From contig CAKUBE010000007.1 in assembly GCA_934636715.1 (NCBI GenBank), positions 1-64,000 of the forward strand: 64,000 bases of DNA, given 5' to 3'. The notes beneath the pieces are model-generated. The model saw only the letters and a list, made by a program, of their open reading frames with translations. It was not told the origin of the DNA and made no database searches. The translations under genes and the position numbers were made by a program. Source of the DNA: an uncultured Arachnia sp. Lineage in GTDB: Bacteria > Actinomycetota > Actinomycetes > Propionibacteriales > Propionibacteriaceae. Below are positions 26,062-34,370 of the stretch, in pieces. Positions within the stretch are counted from its first letter, which is position 1; each line of letters starts with the position of its first letter.

Positions 26062-27690
26062 TCACCCGCGCATCCAGACCGTGGTGTCGGGCGGGATCGC
26101 TCCCCCGTCGAGCGGGCCGCTCGCCAGGAGCACCGCGCCGTCGGGCAGGGGGTGCGGCCGGTCGCCCAGGTTGCCGACGACGAGGACGTCGCCCCTGCGG
26201 AACGCGACGAGGTCCTCGCCGAGGTCCCGCTGCACGAGGGGCACGCCGGGCGCGAACAGCTCGCGTCGGAGGCGCAGGGCCGCGCGGTAGAACTGGAGGC
26301 TCGACGCAGGGTCGTCGGCCTGCGCCTCGACGGAGAGCGCGCCGAACCCGGCCGGCTGCGGGAGGCGGGGCGCCGCGGAACCGAATCCGAACGAGAGGCC
26401 CTCCTGCGCCCACGGCAGCGGCACGCGACAGCCGTCGCGGCCCTTGCGGGCATGCCCGCTGCGCTCCCAGATGGGGTCCTCCAGCCGCTCGCGCGGGATG
26501 CCGGCCACCTCGCTCAGCCCGAGCTCCTCGCCCTGGTAGAGGTACGTGCTGCCGGGGAGGGCGAGGATGAGCAGCGTTCCCGCCCGTGCCCGCCGCCCGC
26601 CGACGACGGGATCCTCGAGCGGCTCGGCGCCGTCGTTCATGAGCCAGGCGTCGAGGTCGACGCCGTCGGGAAGCCCGTACCGCGTGCGGTGGCGGACCAC
26701 GTCGTGGTTGCTCAGGACCCACGTGCTGGACGACCCCGACTCCCCGGCGAGGGCGAGGTTGAGCTCGATGATCGACCGGAAGCTCGCGGCGTCCCACGGC
26801 GAGCGCAGCAGGTCGAAGTTGAACGCCTGACCCAGGCCGTCGGGGAGCGCGTAGCGCGGCCGGCGCGACGTCGGCACCCACGCCTCCGCGACGGCCGTGC
26901 GCGGCGGGTCGTACTCGTCGAACAGCCGACGCCACGCCCGGTAGATCTCGTGCACGTCGTCCCGGTCGAAGAGCGGATCGGAGCCGTCCTCGGGCGTCTC
27001 CTCGTCGGCGACCGACGGCTTGCTGCGCAGCGGGTGGCTCAGGTCCTTCTTGAGGGTGTGCGCCACGTCGATGCGGAACCCGTCGACGCCGCGGTCGGCC
27101 CAGAAGCGGAGTGTGGCGAGGAACTCGTCGTGCACCTCCGGGTTGTCCCAGTTGAAGTCGGGCTGCTCCGGGGCGAAGAGGTGCAGATACCACTGCCCGT
27201 CCGGCACCCGGGTCCAGGCGCTTCCCCCGAAATGGGACACCCAGTCCGACGGCGGCAGCGCCCCATCCGGCCCCGCCCCGTCGCGGAAGACGTACCGGTC
27301 CCGCGCGGGCGACCCGGGCGTCGCCGCCAGCGCCTCCCGGAACCACCGGTGCCGGTTCGAGGAGTGGTTGGGGACGATGTCGATGACGATCCGGATGCCC
27401 GCGCCGTGCAGCGCCGCGATGAGATCGTCGACGTCCGCGAGCGTGCCCAGCCGCGGATCGACGTCGCGGTAGTCGTCGACGTCGTATCCCCCGTCCGCGA
27501 GCGCCGACGGGTAGAACGGCGAGAGCCACACCGCGTCGACGCCCAGGCCGGACAGATACGGGACCCGGGAGGTGACGCCAGGGATGTCGCCCAGCCCGTC
27601 GCCGTCGGCGTCCGCGAAGCTGCGGGGATAGATCTGGTAGACGACGGCGTCGTCGGCCCAGGAGGGAAGCGAAGGTCGCAGGATGCTCAC
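26062..27690 (-). CDS. GH13 alpha-glucosidase / oligo-1,6-glucosidase
   Basis: A 542-residue intracellular alpha-amylase-family enzyme. Conserved regions in order: YQIYPRSFADADGDG (about 18-32), DIVPNHSS (about 102-109), the nucleophile region GFRIDVAHTL (about 203-212), the acid/base region AEAWV (about 264-268) and LSNHDVVRH (about 327-335). The isomaltase/oligo-glucosidase N-terminus (DDAVVYQIYP) and length fit family members that cleave short alpha-glucosides. No signal peptide. Its start overlaps the MalG-type stop by 4 bp, so it is in the transport operon. Confidence 0.9.
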   Translation of the reverse strand: MSILRPSLPSWADDAVVYQIYPRSFADADGDGLGDIPGVTSRVPYLSGLGVDAVWLSPFYPSALADGGYDVDDYRDVDPRLGTLADVDDLIAALHGAGIRIVIDIVPNHSSNRHRWFREALAATPGSPARDRYVFRDGAGPDGALPPSDWVSHFGGSAWTRVPDGQWYLHLFAPEQPDFNWDNPEVHDEFLATLRFWADRGVDGFRIDVAHTLKKDLSHPLRSKPSVADEETPEDGSDPLFDRDDVHEIYRAWRRLFDEYDPPRTAVAEAWVPTSRRPRYALPDGLGQAFNFDLLRSPWDAASFRSIIELNLALAGESGSSSTWVLSNHDVVRHRTRYGLPDGVDLDAWLMNDGAEPLEDPVVGGRRARAGTLLILALPGSTYLYQGEELGLSEVAGIPRERLEDPIWERSGHARKGRDGCRVPLPWAQEGLSFGFGSAAPRLPQPAGFGALSVEAQADDPASSLQFYRAALRLRRELFAPGVPLVQRDLGEDLVAFRRGDVLVVGNLGDRPHPLPDGAVLLASGPLDGGAIPPDTTVWMRG

Positions 27691-28574
27691 TTGACCGATC
27701 CGATGTTGACGCCCTGCATGAGCGTGCGCTGGAAGATGAGGAAGAAGACGACCGTCGGCAGGATGCCGAGCGTTGCCGCGGCCGCGGTGGTGACCGGGTT
27801 GCTCGTGTACTGACCGAAGAGGCCGCCGAGCGCGACGGACACCGTCTGCTGAGCCCCGCCGGGCAGCAGCACGAGCGGGATGAAGAACTCGTTCCAGGTC
27901 CAGATGAAGAAGAAGGTCGCGAGCACCATGATCGTGGGGCGCATGAGCGGCACGACGATCGACACGAGGATGCGGAAGCGGCCCGCGCCGTCGATCTTCG
28001 CGGCCTCCAACGTCTCGGCGGGGATCGTCGCCATCACGGAGGACAGCAGGTAGATCCCGAACGCGCTCTGGAGGACGCCGACGACGATGACGACCGATAT
28101 CTGCGTGTTGTAGAGGCCGACGGCCTTCGCCATGAAGTAGATCGGGTAGATGAGCGCTTCCTGCGGCAGCGTGAAGGCGATCATGAAGAGGGCGAGGATC
28201 CAGAACCGCCCGCGCATCTTCCCGAGGCCGATCGCGTACGACGTGAGCACGGAGAGCAGGACGCCGAGCACCATCGCGCCGAGCGAGATGAGCAGGCTGT
28301 TGACCAGCTTCCCCGTGAAGTCGATCTGCAGCCAGAACTCCGTGATGTTGGAGACGTCGATGCCCTGGGGCAGGGCGAGCGGCCCGTTCTGGGCGTACTC
28401 GGCCGAGGTCTTGACCGAGTTCATCGCCGCGATCAGCACCGGGAGGATCATCGCGAGCGAGAACAGGCCGATGGCGAGGAACACGATCCAGGCGCCCGGC
28501 GTGCGCTGGTTCAGCGCGGACCGACCGCTGCTGCGCGAGGCCTTGACGGGGGCGGTGGAGGGAGAGGCGGTCAT
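27687..28574 (-). CDS. Sugar ABC transporter permease, MalG type
   Basis: A 295-residue permease. The frame runs open upstream, but the ATG at 28574 overlaps the MalF-type gene stop by 4 bp and starts MTASPSTAPVK. The first helix is at about 29-50 (WIVFLAIGLFSLAMILPVLI). The EAA loop TLEAAKIDGAGRFRILVSI is at about 183-201. The C-terminus ends QGVNIGSVK as in many CUT1 permeases. Confidence 0.9.
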   Translation of the reverse strand: MTASPSTAPVKASRSSGRSALNQRTPGAWIVFLAIGLFSLAMILPVLIAAMNSVKTSAEYAQNGPLALPQGIDVSNITEFWLQIDFTGKLVNSLLISLGAMVLGVLLSVLTSYAIGLGKMRGRFWILALFMIAFTLPQEALIYPIYFMAKAVGLYNTQISVVIVVGVLQSAFGIYLLSSVMATIPAETLEAAKIDGAGRFRILVSIVVPLMRPTIMVLATFFFIWTWNEFFIPLVLLPGGAQQTVSVALGGLFGQYTSNPVTTAAAATLGILPTVVFFLIFQRTLMQGVNIGSVK

Positions 28575-29485
28575 GCGTCGGCGCTCCGATTCTGATAGCT
28601 GAGGATGGCGAGCGCGATGACGGTGATCACGACGGCGAGCACCGTGGAGATCGCCGCGCCGTAGCCGACCTTCATGGTGGTGAAGAACTGGTAGTAGGCG
28701 AAGTAGCTCGGCACCGTCGTCGCGTTGCCCGGACCGCCGCTGGTCAGCACGTAGATGGGCGCGAACACCTTGAGCGCGGACACCGTCGTCGTGAGGAGCA
28801 CGACGGCGATCTCCGGCTTGAGCGTGACGACGGTCACCTCGCGGAAGCGGCGCATCCAGCCCGCGCCGTCGAGGCTGGCCGCCTCGTGCAGCGACGGGTC
28901 GACGCGGGACATGCCCGCCATGAACACGACCACCGTGTAGCCGAGCTGCAGCCAGACCAGCACCACCATCAGCGTCGACAGCGCCAGCTTGGGATCGCCC
29001 AGCCAGTTCTGGGCGAGGCCGTCCAGCCCGAAGGTGCGCAGCACCGTGTTCAGCAGGCCGGTCTGCGGCTGCAGGATGAAGCCCCAGAGCACGCCGGCCA
29101 CGGCGATCGGGATGATCTGCGGCAGGTAGATCATGGCCCGGGAGGCGCTGGACGACCCGCTGCCGAACCGCGGCGCGATGTAGTCGAAGAGGACCGCCGA
29201 CAGGAACAGGCCGAGGAAGGTCGGAATGATCGCCATCGCGATGATGATCGCGATGCTGTTGCCGAACGACTGCCAGAAGATCTTGTCCTGAAGCAGGGTC
29301 GAGTAGTTGGTCAGGCCGACGAAGGTCGGCTGGCCGACCCCGTTCCACGAGGTCAGGCTGAGGCCAAGGTTGGCGATGGCCGGGATGATGACGATGAGCA
29401 TCAGCCCGAGGATGCCGGGGATGAGGTACGGGATGAATCTCCGCGACTCCATCCGTTCGGTCTTGCTTATCTTTGTCGACGCCAC
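28571..29485 (-). CDS. Sugar ABC transporter permease, MalF type
   Basis: A 304-residue permease. The cytoplasmic N-terminus (MASTKISKTERMESRR) precedes helix 1 at about 19-38. The EAA loop is LHEAASLDGAGWMRRFREVT (about 198-217). Six membrane segments. It follows the binding-protein gene by 58 bp and overlaps the MalG-type gene; no ATPase is encoded nearby. Confidence 0.9.
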   Translation of the reverse strand: MASTKISKTERMESRRFIPYLIPGILGLMLIVIIPAIANLGLSLTSWNGVGQPTFVGLTNYSTLLQDKIFWQSFGNSIAIIIAMAIIPTFLGLFLSAVLFDYIAPRFGSGSSSASRAMIYLPQIIPIAVAGVLWGFILQPQTGLLNTVLRTFGLDGLAQNWLGDPKLALSTLMVVLVWLQLGYTVVVFMAGMSRVDPSLHEAASLDGAGWMRRFREVTVVTLKPEIAVVLLTTTVSALKVFAPIYVLTSGGPGNATTVPSYFAYYQFFTTMKVGYGAAISTVLAVVITVIALAILSYQNRSADA

Positions 29486-29543
29486 GATGTCTGCTTTCTC
29501 GGGAGTCGGGGGGGTGCCGCGAGCGCGGCACCCCCCGAACAGG

Positions 29544-30863
29544 TCATCCGCGGCCGAGCTCGGCTCGTCCGGCGTGGTAGAAGTCGCCGAGCGTCGTCAG
29601 GAACTGCTCGGGCGTGACGCCGCCGGTGATCAGCGACTGCGACTGCGACAGCCAGAGGTCGTAGTAGCCGGCGACGGGCCAGTCGGCGTTGTAGCCGAGG
29701 AGGTCCTCGTCGATGAGCCGCTGCATGTCGCTGTTGGCCAGCTGGCCGATCGGGTCGGTCACCTTCGCCATGTCAGCCGCGACGGCGACGCCGCCCGCGT
29801 TGGCCAGATCGGTCTGGGCCTCGGTGGAGAGCAGGAGGTCGATGAACTCGTAGGCCAGGTCCTTGTGCTTCGAGTTCGCGGGGACGACCCAGACGTTGCC
29901 GCCCGAGCCCGGCGTGTAGCCGTTGCCGGGGTTCGGGAACGTGGTCCACTCGAAGTCGGAGATGTTCTTGGCGAAGTCGCCGAGCCACCAGCTGCCGGAG
30001 AGGAAGTACGGCGACGTGCCCGCCTTGAACGCGGCGCCCGCGCCCTCGGCGTCGATGCCGGTCGCATCGGATCCGATGTAGCCCTTCTCGGCCCACTCGG
30101 CGGCCTTCTCGGCGCCGAAGGTCCAGGCCTCGTCGTGGAAGTCGACGTCGCCGCGCAGGAAGGTGAAGTTGTCGATCCACTCGCGGGAGCCCTTGCTCAG
30201 GGCGAGGGCGTGGATGAGGTGGACGATGGGGTAGCCCGCGCCGCCCAGCGCGAGCGGGGTCACGCCGTCTGCCTGGAAGGCGGCCATCTGCTCTTCCCAC
30301 TCCTCGACCGTCTTCGGCGGCTCGAAGCCCTTCGCCTTGAGCATGTCGATGTTGTAGAAGACCGACGCGTACTCGGCGTAGGTGGGCACGCCGTACAGGC
30401 CGCCCGAGCCCATGATGCCGTTCTCGTACTCGCCGACGGCCAGCACGCCCGGGGCCACGGTGTCGCGCCATCCGCGTTCCTTGGCCGCGTCCGACATGTC
30501 CGTCAGGAGGCCCGCGGCGGCGACGGCACCGGTGGTGGCGTTGCCCTTCGGGTACTCGAGGATGTCCGGCGCCTCGGCGGAGTTCAGGACCATCTGACCC
30601 GCCTTCTGCAGCTGCTCCCACGACTTGCTCTCGAACTCGACCGTGACCTCGGGGTGGTCCTTCTTGAACTGCTCGAGGGACCGGGTCCAGGACGCGTGCT
30701 GCGCGGAGTCCGCCGGCTCGTACCACCAGATGCGCATGGTGTCCGCGGACCCGCCGCCGGTGTTCCCGTCGCCGCTCGGCGAGCAGGCGGTCAGGCTCGC
30801 GGCCAGGCCCAGTGCCAGGGCCGAGAGGACGGCGGCTGCCCGACGTCGTGCTGTTTTTCTCAT
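29544..30863 (-). CDS. ABC transporter sugar-binding lipoprotein (family 1 SBP)
   Basis: A 439-residue binding protein. The ATG at 30863 is chosen because it begins the lipoprotein signal MRKTARRRAAAVLSALALGL with lipobox LTAC (Cys about 28). Upstream in-frame ATGs only add non-signal sequence. The mature domain starts TMRIWWYEPADS and carries the usual SBP_bac_1 layout with the FLSGSWWLGDF segment near 309-319. It heads the third sugar operon, under the likely LacI operator at 30933-30948. Confidence 0.9.
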   Translation of the reverse strand: MRKTARRRAAAVLSALALGLAASLTACSPSGDGNTGGGSADTMRIWWYEPADSAQHASWTRSLEQFKKDHPEVTVEFESKSWEQLQKAGQMVLNSAEAPDILEYPKGNATTGAVAAAGLLTDMSDAAKERGWRDTVAPGVLAVGEYENGIMGSGGLYGVPTYAEYASVFYNIDMLKAKGFEPPKTVEEWEEQMAAFQADGVTPLALGGAGYPIVHLIHALALSKGSREWIDNFTFLRGDVDFHDEAWTFGAEKAAEWAEKGYIGSDATGIDAEGAGAAFKAGTSPYFLSGSWWLGDFAKNISDFEWTTFPNPGNGYTPGSGGNVWVVPANSKHKDLAYEFIDLLLSTEAQTDLANAGGVAVAADMAKVTDPIGQLANSDMQRLIDEDLLGYNADWPVAGYYDLWLSQSQSLITGGVTPEQFLTTLGDFYHAGRAELGRG

Positions 30864-30932
30864 GTGAATGCCTTCCGACAACGTTGACGGTGGCGCGGGC
30901 TCGCGCCCTCGCCAGGAGTATCGACGCGCATA

Positions 30933-30948
30933 GTCGACGCGCGTCGAC
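30933..30948. promoter_or_regulatory. Probable LacI-type operator (GTCGACGCGCGTCGAC)
   Basis: Perfect 16-bp palindrome GTCGACGCGCGTCGAC with the central CG typical of LacI-family operators. A partial repeat TCGACGCG lies 12 bp away (30921-30928). It is 70 bp upstream of the binding-protein start and downstream of the LacI-type gene on the same strand, so autogenous-locus repression of the transport operon is likely. Confidence 0.6.
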
Positions 30949-31064
30949 ACAGACTATTACAGGGAAATCCTGAGTTAGCAACTCCCCTTTTGACACTCTC
31001 CGCGACGAAGTTTCACCGCCGCCGAAGCACCGCCTGGCGTGCGGTCGGACCTACGGCGGCGGGT

Positions 31065-32075
31065 CTACGACGGCGGGCCTACGCTTGACCGCTCATGGAG
31101 CTCGGCCCGGAGCAGGATCTGGTTCTGCAGCGGCTCGTGCCCCTCGATCCGGTCGACGAGAAGGCCGACGGCGATGCGGGCCAGCGCCCTGACCGGCGGC
31201 GTCAGCGTGGTCATGCCGGGGACGAGGTCCGCCGCGTCGTCCCCCATGCCGATCGCGAGCACGGAGAGGTCCTCCGGCACGCGCTGCCCGTCGAGCTGGG
31301 CCGCGTGGAGGAAACCGATGGAGGCCTGGTCGTTGAAGACGATCGCCGCGGTCGGACGCAGTTCCCTGCGCGCGGCGGAGGCATACGCGTCCCGGCCGCC
31401 GCGGTAGGAATGCGCCGCGGCGTACATGCCGAGCTCGATGCCCCAACTCTCGGCGAACCGGATCAGCGCCTCGCGGGTGCGCACGGTCGGCCCGTGCCCG
31501 CGGGCGATCATCTCCTCGGTGTCGCTGACGTGGAGGATCCGGCGGTGGCCCTGCGTCACGAGATGGTGGAGGGCGTCGCGGGCCGCGAGCTCGAAGTCGG
31601 TGTCGACGTAGTCCTCCTGGCCGGCGTCGTCGCTGCGGCCGAGCAGCACGAATCGGGCGCCGCGCTCCCGCAGCAGGGGCAGGCGCGGGTCGCCGCGCTG
31701 CACCTCGTGGAGGACCACGCCGTCGACGATCTGCTCCCCGATCAGGGCGCGCAGACCGTCCGTGTTCTCCGGGGAGTCGGCCCACCACAGCACGTGGAAG
31801 CCGCGCTCGCGCGCCGCCATCTGGACCTCGTTCGCATACCGCACCTCGGTGGGCGCGAGGCCGCCCTGACGTACGGGGTAGTTCAGGGCGATGATGCCCT
31901 TCTGCGCGCCGGCCAGGCCCTTGGCGAACGCGCTGGGAGTGTAGTCCAGGTCCCGCATGGCAGCGAGGATGCGCACCCGCGTCTCCTCGGACACCTTCCG
32001 GCGGCCGCTGAGGGCATAGGAGACCGTGCTCGGCGACACGCCGGCCACGCGCGCGACGTCGTCTCGTGTCACCAT
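31065..32075 (-). CDS. LacI-family transcriptional regulator
   Basis: A 336-residue regulator. The start is taken at the ATG giving MVTRDDVARVAGVSPSTVSYAL, the family's N-terminal helix-turn-helix; longer upstream reading would include the tRNA-Leu terminator. The hinge region has SAFAKGLAG (about 47-55), and the sugar-binding domain spans about 60-330 with IVFNDQASIGFLHAA near 237. It is encoded just upstream of the third sugar operon and on the same strand, separated by 200 bp that contain the GTCGACGCGCGTCGAC palindrome. Confidence 0.9.
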   Translation of the reverse strand: MVTRDDVARVAGVSPSTVSYALSGRRKVSEETRVRILAAMRDLDYTPSAFAKGLAGAQKGIIALNYPVRQGGLAPTEVRYANEVQMAARERGFHVLWWADSPENTDGLRALIGEQIVDGVVLHEVQRGDPRLPLLRERGARFVLLGRSDDAGQEDYVDTDFELAARDALHHLVTQGHRRILHVSDTEEMIARGHGPTVRTREALIRFAESWGIELGMYAAAHSYRGGRDAYASAARRELRPTAAIVFNDQASIGFLHAAQLDGQRVPEDLSVLAIGMGDDAADLVPGMTTLTPPVRALARIAVGLLVDRIEGHEPLQNQILLRAELHERSSVGPPS

Positions 32076-32121
32076 CCGCTGCCTCCGTCTGTCGCGTTCG
32101 GGTGTGCCTACACAACGGCGA

Positions 32122-32161
32122 AACCCCAGCTGAGCGGTGTCTCGCCGTGTCAGCTGGGGTT
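32122..32161 (-). terminator. Hairpin terminator of tRNA-Leu
   Basis: Perfect 12-bp arms AACCCCAGCTGA (32122-32133) and TCAGCTGGGGTT (32150-32161) around a 16-nt loop, starting 7 bp beyond the tRNA 3' end. On the minus strand the stem is followed by TTTCG. It ends the tRNA transcript before the LacI-type gene. Confidence 0.75.
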
Positions 32162-32168
32162 CCAGATG

Positions 32169-32251
32169 TGCGCGCGAGAGGAGTTGAACCTCCACGCCCT
32201 TGCGGGCACTGGCACCTGAAGCCAGCGCGTCTGCCATTCCGCCACGCGCGC
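32169..32251 (-). tRNA. tRNA-Leu (anticodon CAG)
   Basis: An 83-nt tRNA on the minus strand. The acceptor stem GCGCGCG pairs with CGCGCGC, with discriminator A. The D arm GCGGAATGGCAGACGC, anticodon loop CTTCAGG, a long variable arm (TGCCCGCAAGGGCGT) and the T loop TTCAACT are all visible. The long variable arm and CAG anticodon identify leucine (CUG codons). CCA is not encoded. Confidence 0.95.
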
Positions 32252-32347
32252 AGTGGGCCTCGCGGCCCGAGTAGGAACACTAGCACCGAGTTCAGCGGTG
32301 AGCCAAAAGCCGTCAGGGGTGCGGATGATCGGGAGTAGCGTCGTGCC

Positions 32348-34249
32348 ATGCGCGTCGCCTTCATCTGTCTCCACACCTCTCCCGCCGAGCGGGCCGGCAC
32401 CGCCGACGCCGGCGGAATGAACGTCCTCATCCGGGCGCTCGGGCGGGCGCTGCGCGCCAAGGGGATCGACGTCGAGTTCTTCACGAGACGCTCCTCCCCC
32501 TCCCTCCCCGACACCGAGGTCCTCGACGACGGCACGCTCATCCACTACCTGTCGGCGGGGCCTGCGACGCCGCTGCCGAAGGGCGAGATCGACCAGTACA
32601 TCGACGAGTTCCGCGCCAGCCTCGGCTCACTGGACGGGTTCGACGTCGTGCACTCGCACCACTGGATGTCCGGGGTCGCGGCGCTCCCGCTCGCCCGGGC
32701 CGCGGGCATCCCGCACCTCATGACCTTCCACTCCGTCGCCGCGCACCCGAACTCCTCGCTGCGCGACGGCGAGCCGCCGGAGTCGCCGGCGCGGCTGGCG
32801 GGAGAGGTCACCTGCGCGACCGAGTCCGACCTCGTCATCACCGTCTCGCGGTGCGAGGCCGCCGTGGTGATCGGCCGGTGCCAGGCCGATCCCGAGCGCG
32901 TCGTCGTCGTGCGGCCGGGGGTCGACGTCGAGCTGTTCCACCCCGCCGACCCGGGCGAGGGCTGGGCGCCCGACGGCGTCCGGCCCGGCTACGTCCTCTT
33001 CGCGGCCCGCCTCCAGCCGCTGAAGGCGCCGGACCTGGCGATCGCCGCCGTGGCCGGGCTGCCGGAGGACGAGCGGCCGGATCTCGTGCTGGTGGGCCAG
33101 GCGCCCGCCGATCTCGCCGACTACGAGGCGGAGCTCCGCCGCCTCGCGGAGTCGACGGGGACTCGGGTGGCGTTCCTGCCGGGCCAGGACCGCGAGGGCC
33201 TCGCGCAGCTCCTGCGGCACGCGAGTGTCGTGCTGGTGCCGTCGTATTCCGAGACGTTCGGGCTCATCGCCTTGGAGGCCTCCGCCTCGGGCGCTCCGGT
33301 GCTGGCCGCCGCCGCGGGCGGCCTGACGGAGGCCATCTGCAACACGCACACCGGCCTGCTCGTCCCCACGCACGACCCGGCGGACTGGTCCGAGGCCCTC
33401 CTCTCCCTCCTCCGCGATCCGGAGCGCCGCGCGGAGATGGGCCGCACCGGTCGACGTCGCGCCGAGGAGATGACCTGGGCGCGGGCCGCGGACCAGACCC
33501 TCGCCGCGTACCGGAGGGCGGTGGCCGCGGGCAAGGTCATCGCCGTCCTGCACGCGCACCCGGACGACGAGACGCTGGCCTCCGGCGCGCTGATCGCGCA
33601 CCTGACCGACGAGGGGTTCGAGGTGGCGGTGCTGACGGCCACGCGCGGCGAGATGGGCGGCGTCGTCCCCGGGCCGCTCTCCGCGCTGGAGGGCACGCCG
33701 GAGCTGGAGATCCGCCGCGAGGCGGAGTTGGCGGGTGCGCTGGCGGAGCTCGGCGTCCGCCGTCACGCCTACCTGGGCGCCGCGCCCGCCCGCGCCGGCG
33801 GCGATCCGCGCCGCTACCGCGACTCCGGGATGAGCTGGGTGACGCCGACCGTTGCCGGTCCCGCCGAGGATTCCGCGCCGGACGCCTTCTGCAAGGCCGA
33901 CCCCGCGGAGGCCGTCGCGGACACCGTCGCCTTCCTCCGCGCCACCGGCGCCTCGCTCGTCGTGAGCTATGACGCCGACGGCGGGTACGGACATCCGGAC
34001 CACGTGCGGATGCACGAGGTCGCGGCGGCGGCCGCGGCGGAGCTGGGGCTCCCGTTCCAGGCGCTCACCGCCCACCGGGAGCTGGCCACCCGCTGGTACG
34101 ACCTGGAGGGCTACCTGCCGCGGGTCGCCGCCGCGCTGCGCCACCACCGCACGCAGCTCACGGTCCACGACGACGGCGCGACAATCACCCACAGCGGCGG
34201 CCAGACCGAGCCGATCCTCACCTCCACCGGGCTGATCTCCGCTCCCTGA
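32348..34249 (+). CDS. mshA-mshB: Fused mycothiol enzyme: MshA glycosyltransferase + MshB deacetylase
   Basis: A 633-residue single ORF. Residues about 1-393 are a GT4 glycosyltransferase of the MshA type (ADAGGMNVLIRALGRAL near 17-33, VVHSHHWMSG, ARLQPLKAPDLAI, PSYSETFGLIALEA), which makes GlcNAc-inositol-phosphate. Residues about 395-633 are a PIG-L/LmbE zinc deacetylase of the MshB type: the metal motif HPDDETLASG (about 402-411), RYRDSGMSW, and DADGGYGHPDHVRMHE with the third ligand. MshA and MshB are normally separate, and catalyse the first and third steps of mycothiol synthesis. No stop separates the halves; an in-frame GTG at 33521 with a GGAGG 3 bp upstream could start a free MshB. 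The product is cytoplasmic. Confidence 0.88.
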   Translation: MRVAFICLHTSPAERAGTADAGGMNVLIRALGRALRAKGIDVEFFTRRSSPSLPDTEVLDDGTLIHYLSAGPATPLPKGEIDQYIDEFRASLGSLDGFDVVHSHHWMSGVAALPLARAAGIPHLMTFHSVAAHPNSSLRDGEPPESPARLAGEVTCATESDLVITVSRCEAAVVIGRCQADPERVVVVRPGVDVELFHPADPGEGWAPDGVRPGYVLFAARLQPLKAPDLAIAAVAGLPEDERPDLVLVGQAPADLADYEAELRRLAESTGTRVAFLPGQDREGLAQLLRHASVVLVPSYSETFGLIALEASASGAPVLAAAAGGLTEAICNTHTGLLVPTHDPADWSEALLSLLRDPERRAEMGRTGRRRAEEMTWARAADQTLAAYRRAVAAGKVIAVLHAHPDDETLASGALIAHLTDEGFEVAVLTATRGEMGGVVPGPLSALEGTPELEIRREAELAGALAELGVRRHAYLGAAPARAGGDPRRYRDSGMSWVTPTVAGPAEDSAPDAFCKADPAEAVADTVAFLRATGASLVVSYDADGGYGHPDHVRMHEVAAAAAAELGLPFQALTAHRELATRWYDLEGYLPRVAAALRHHRTQLTVHDDGATITHSGGQTEPILTSTGLISAP

Positions 34250-34270
34250 GCCCAGATCGCCGTAGCTCGC

Positions 34271-34342
34271 GAACATTGACCTGCGTGGGTTGCTTTGGCT
34301 GTGCATATGCGCAGCCAAGCGAGCCTACGCAGGTGTATGCAC
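34271..34342. repeat. 72-bp palindromic element, family B copy 1 (CATATG centre)
   Basis: Centre CATATG (34304-34309) flanked by TTGGCTGTG / CGCAGCCAA. The arms match at 25 of 31 positions from 34279 to 34334, and the symmetry extends weakly to 34271-34342. There is no loop. It lies between the mshA-mshB gene and the phosphatase gene. The right half (GCAGGTGTATG) matches copies at 52693-52782 and 55587-55738. Confidence 0.75.
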
Positions 34343-34370
34343 ACCATCGGGCAGGGCTAGGCTGTCGTTC

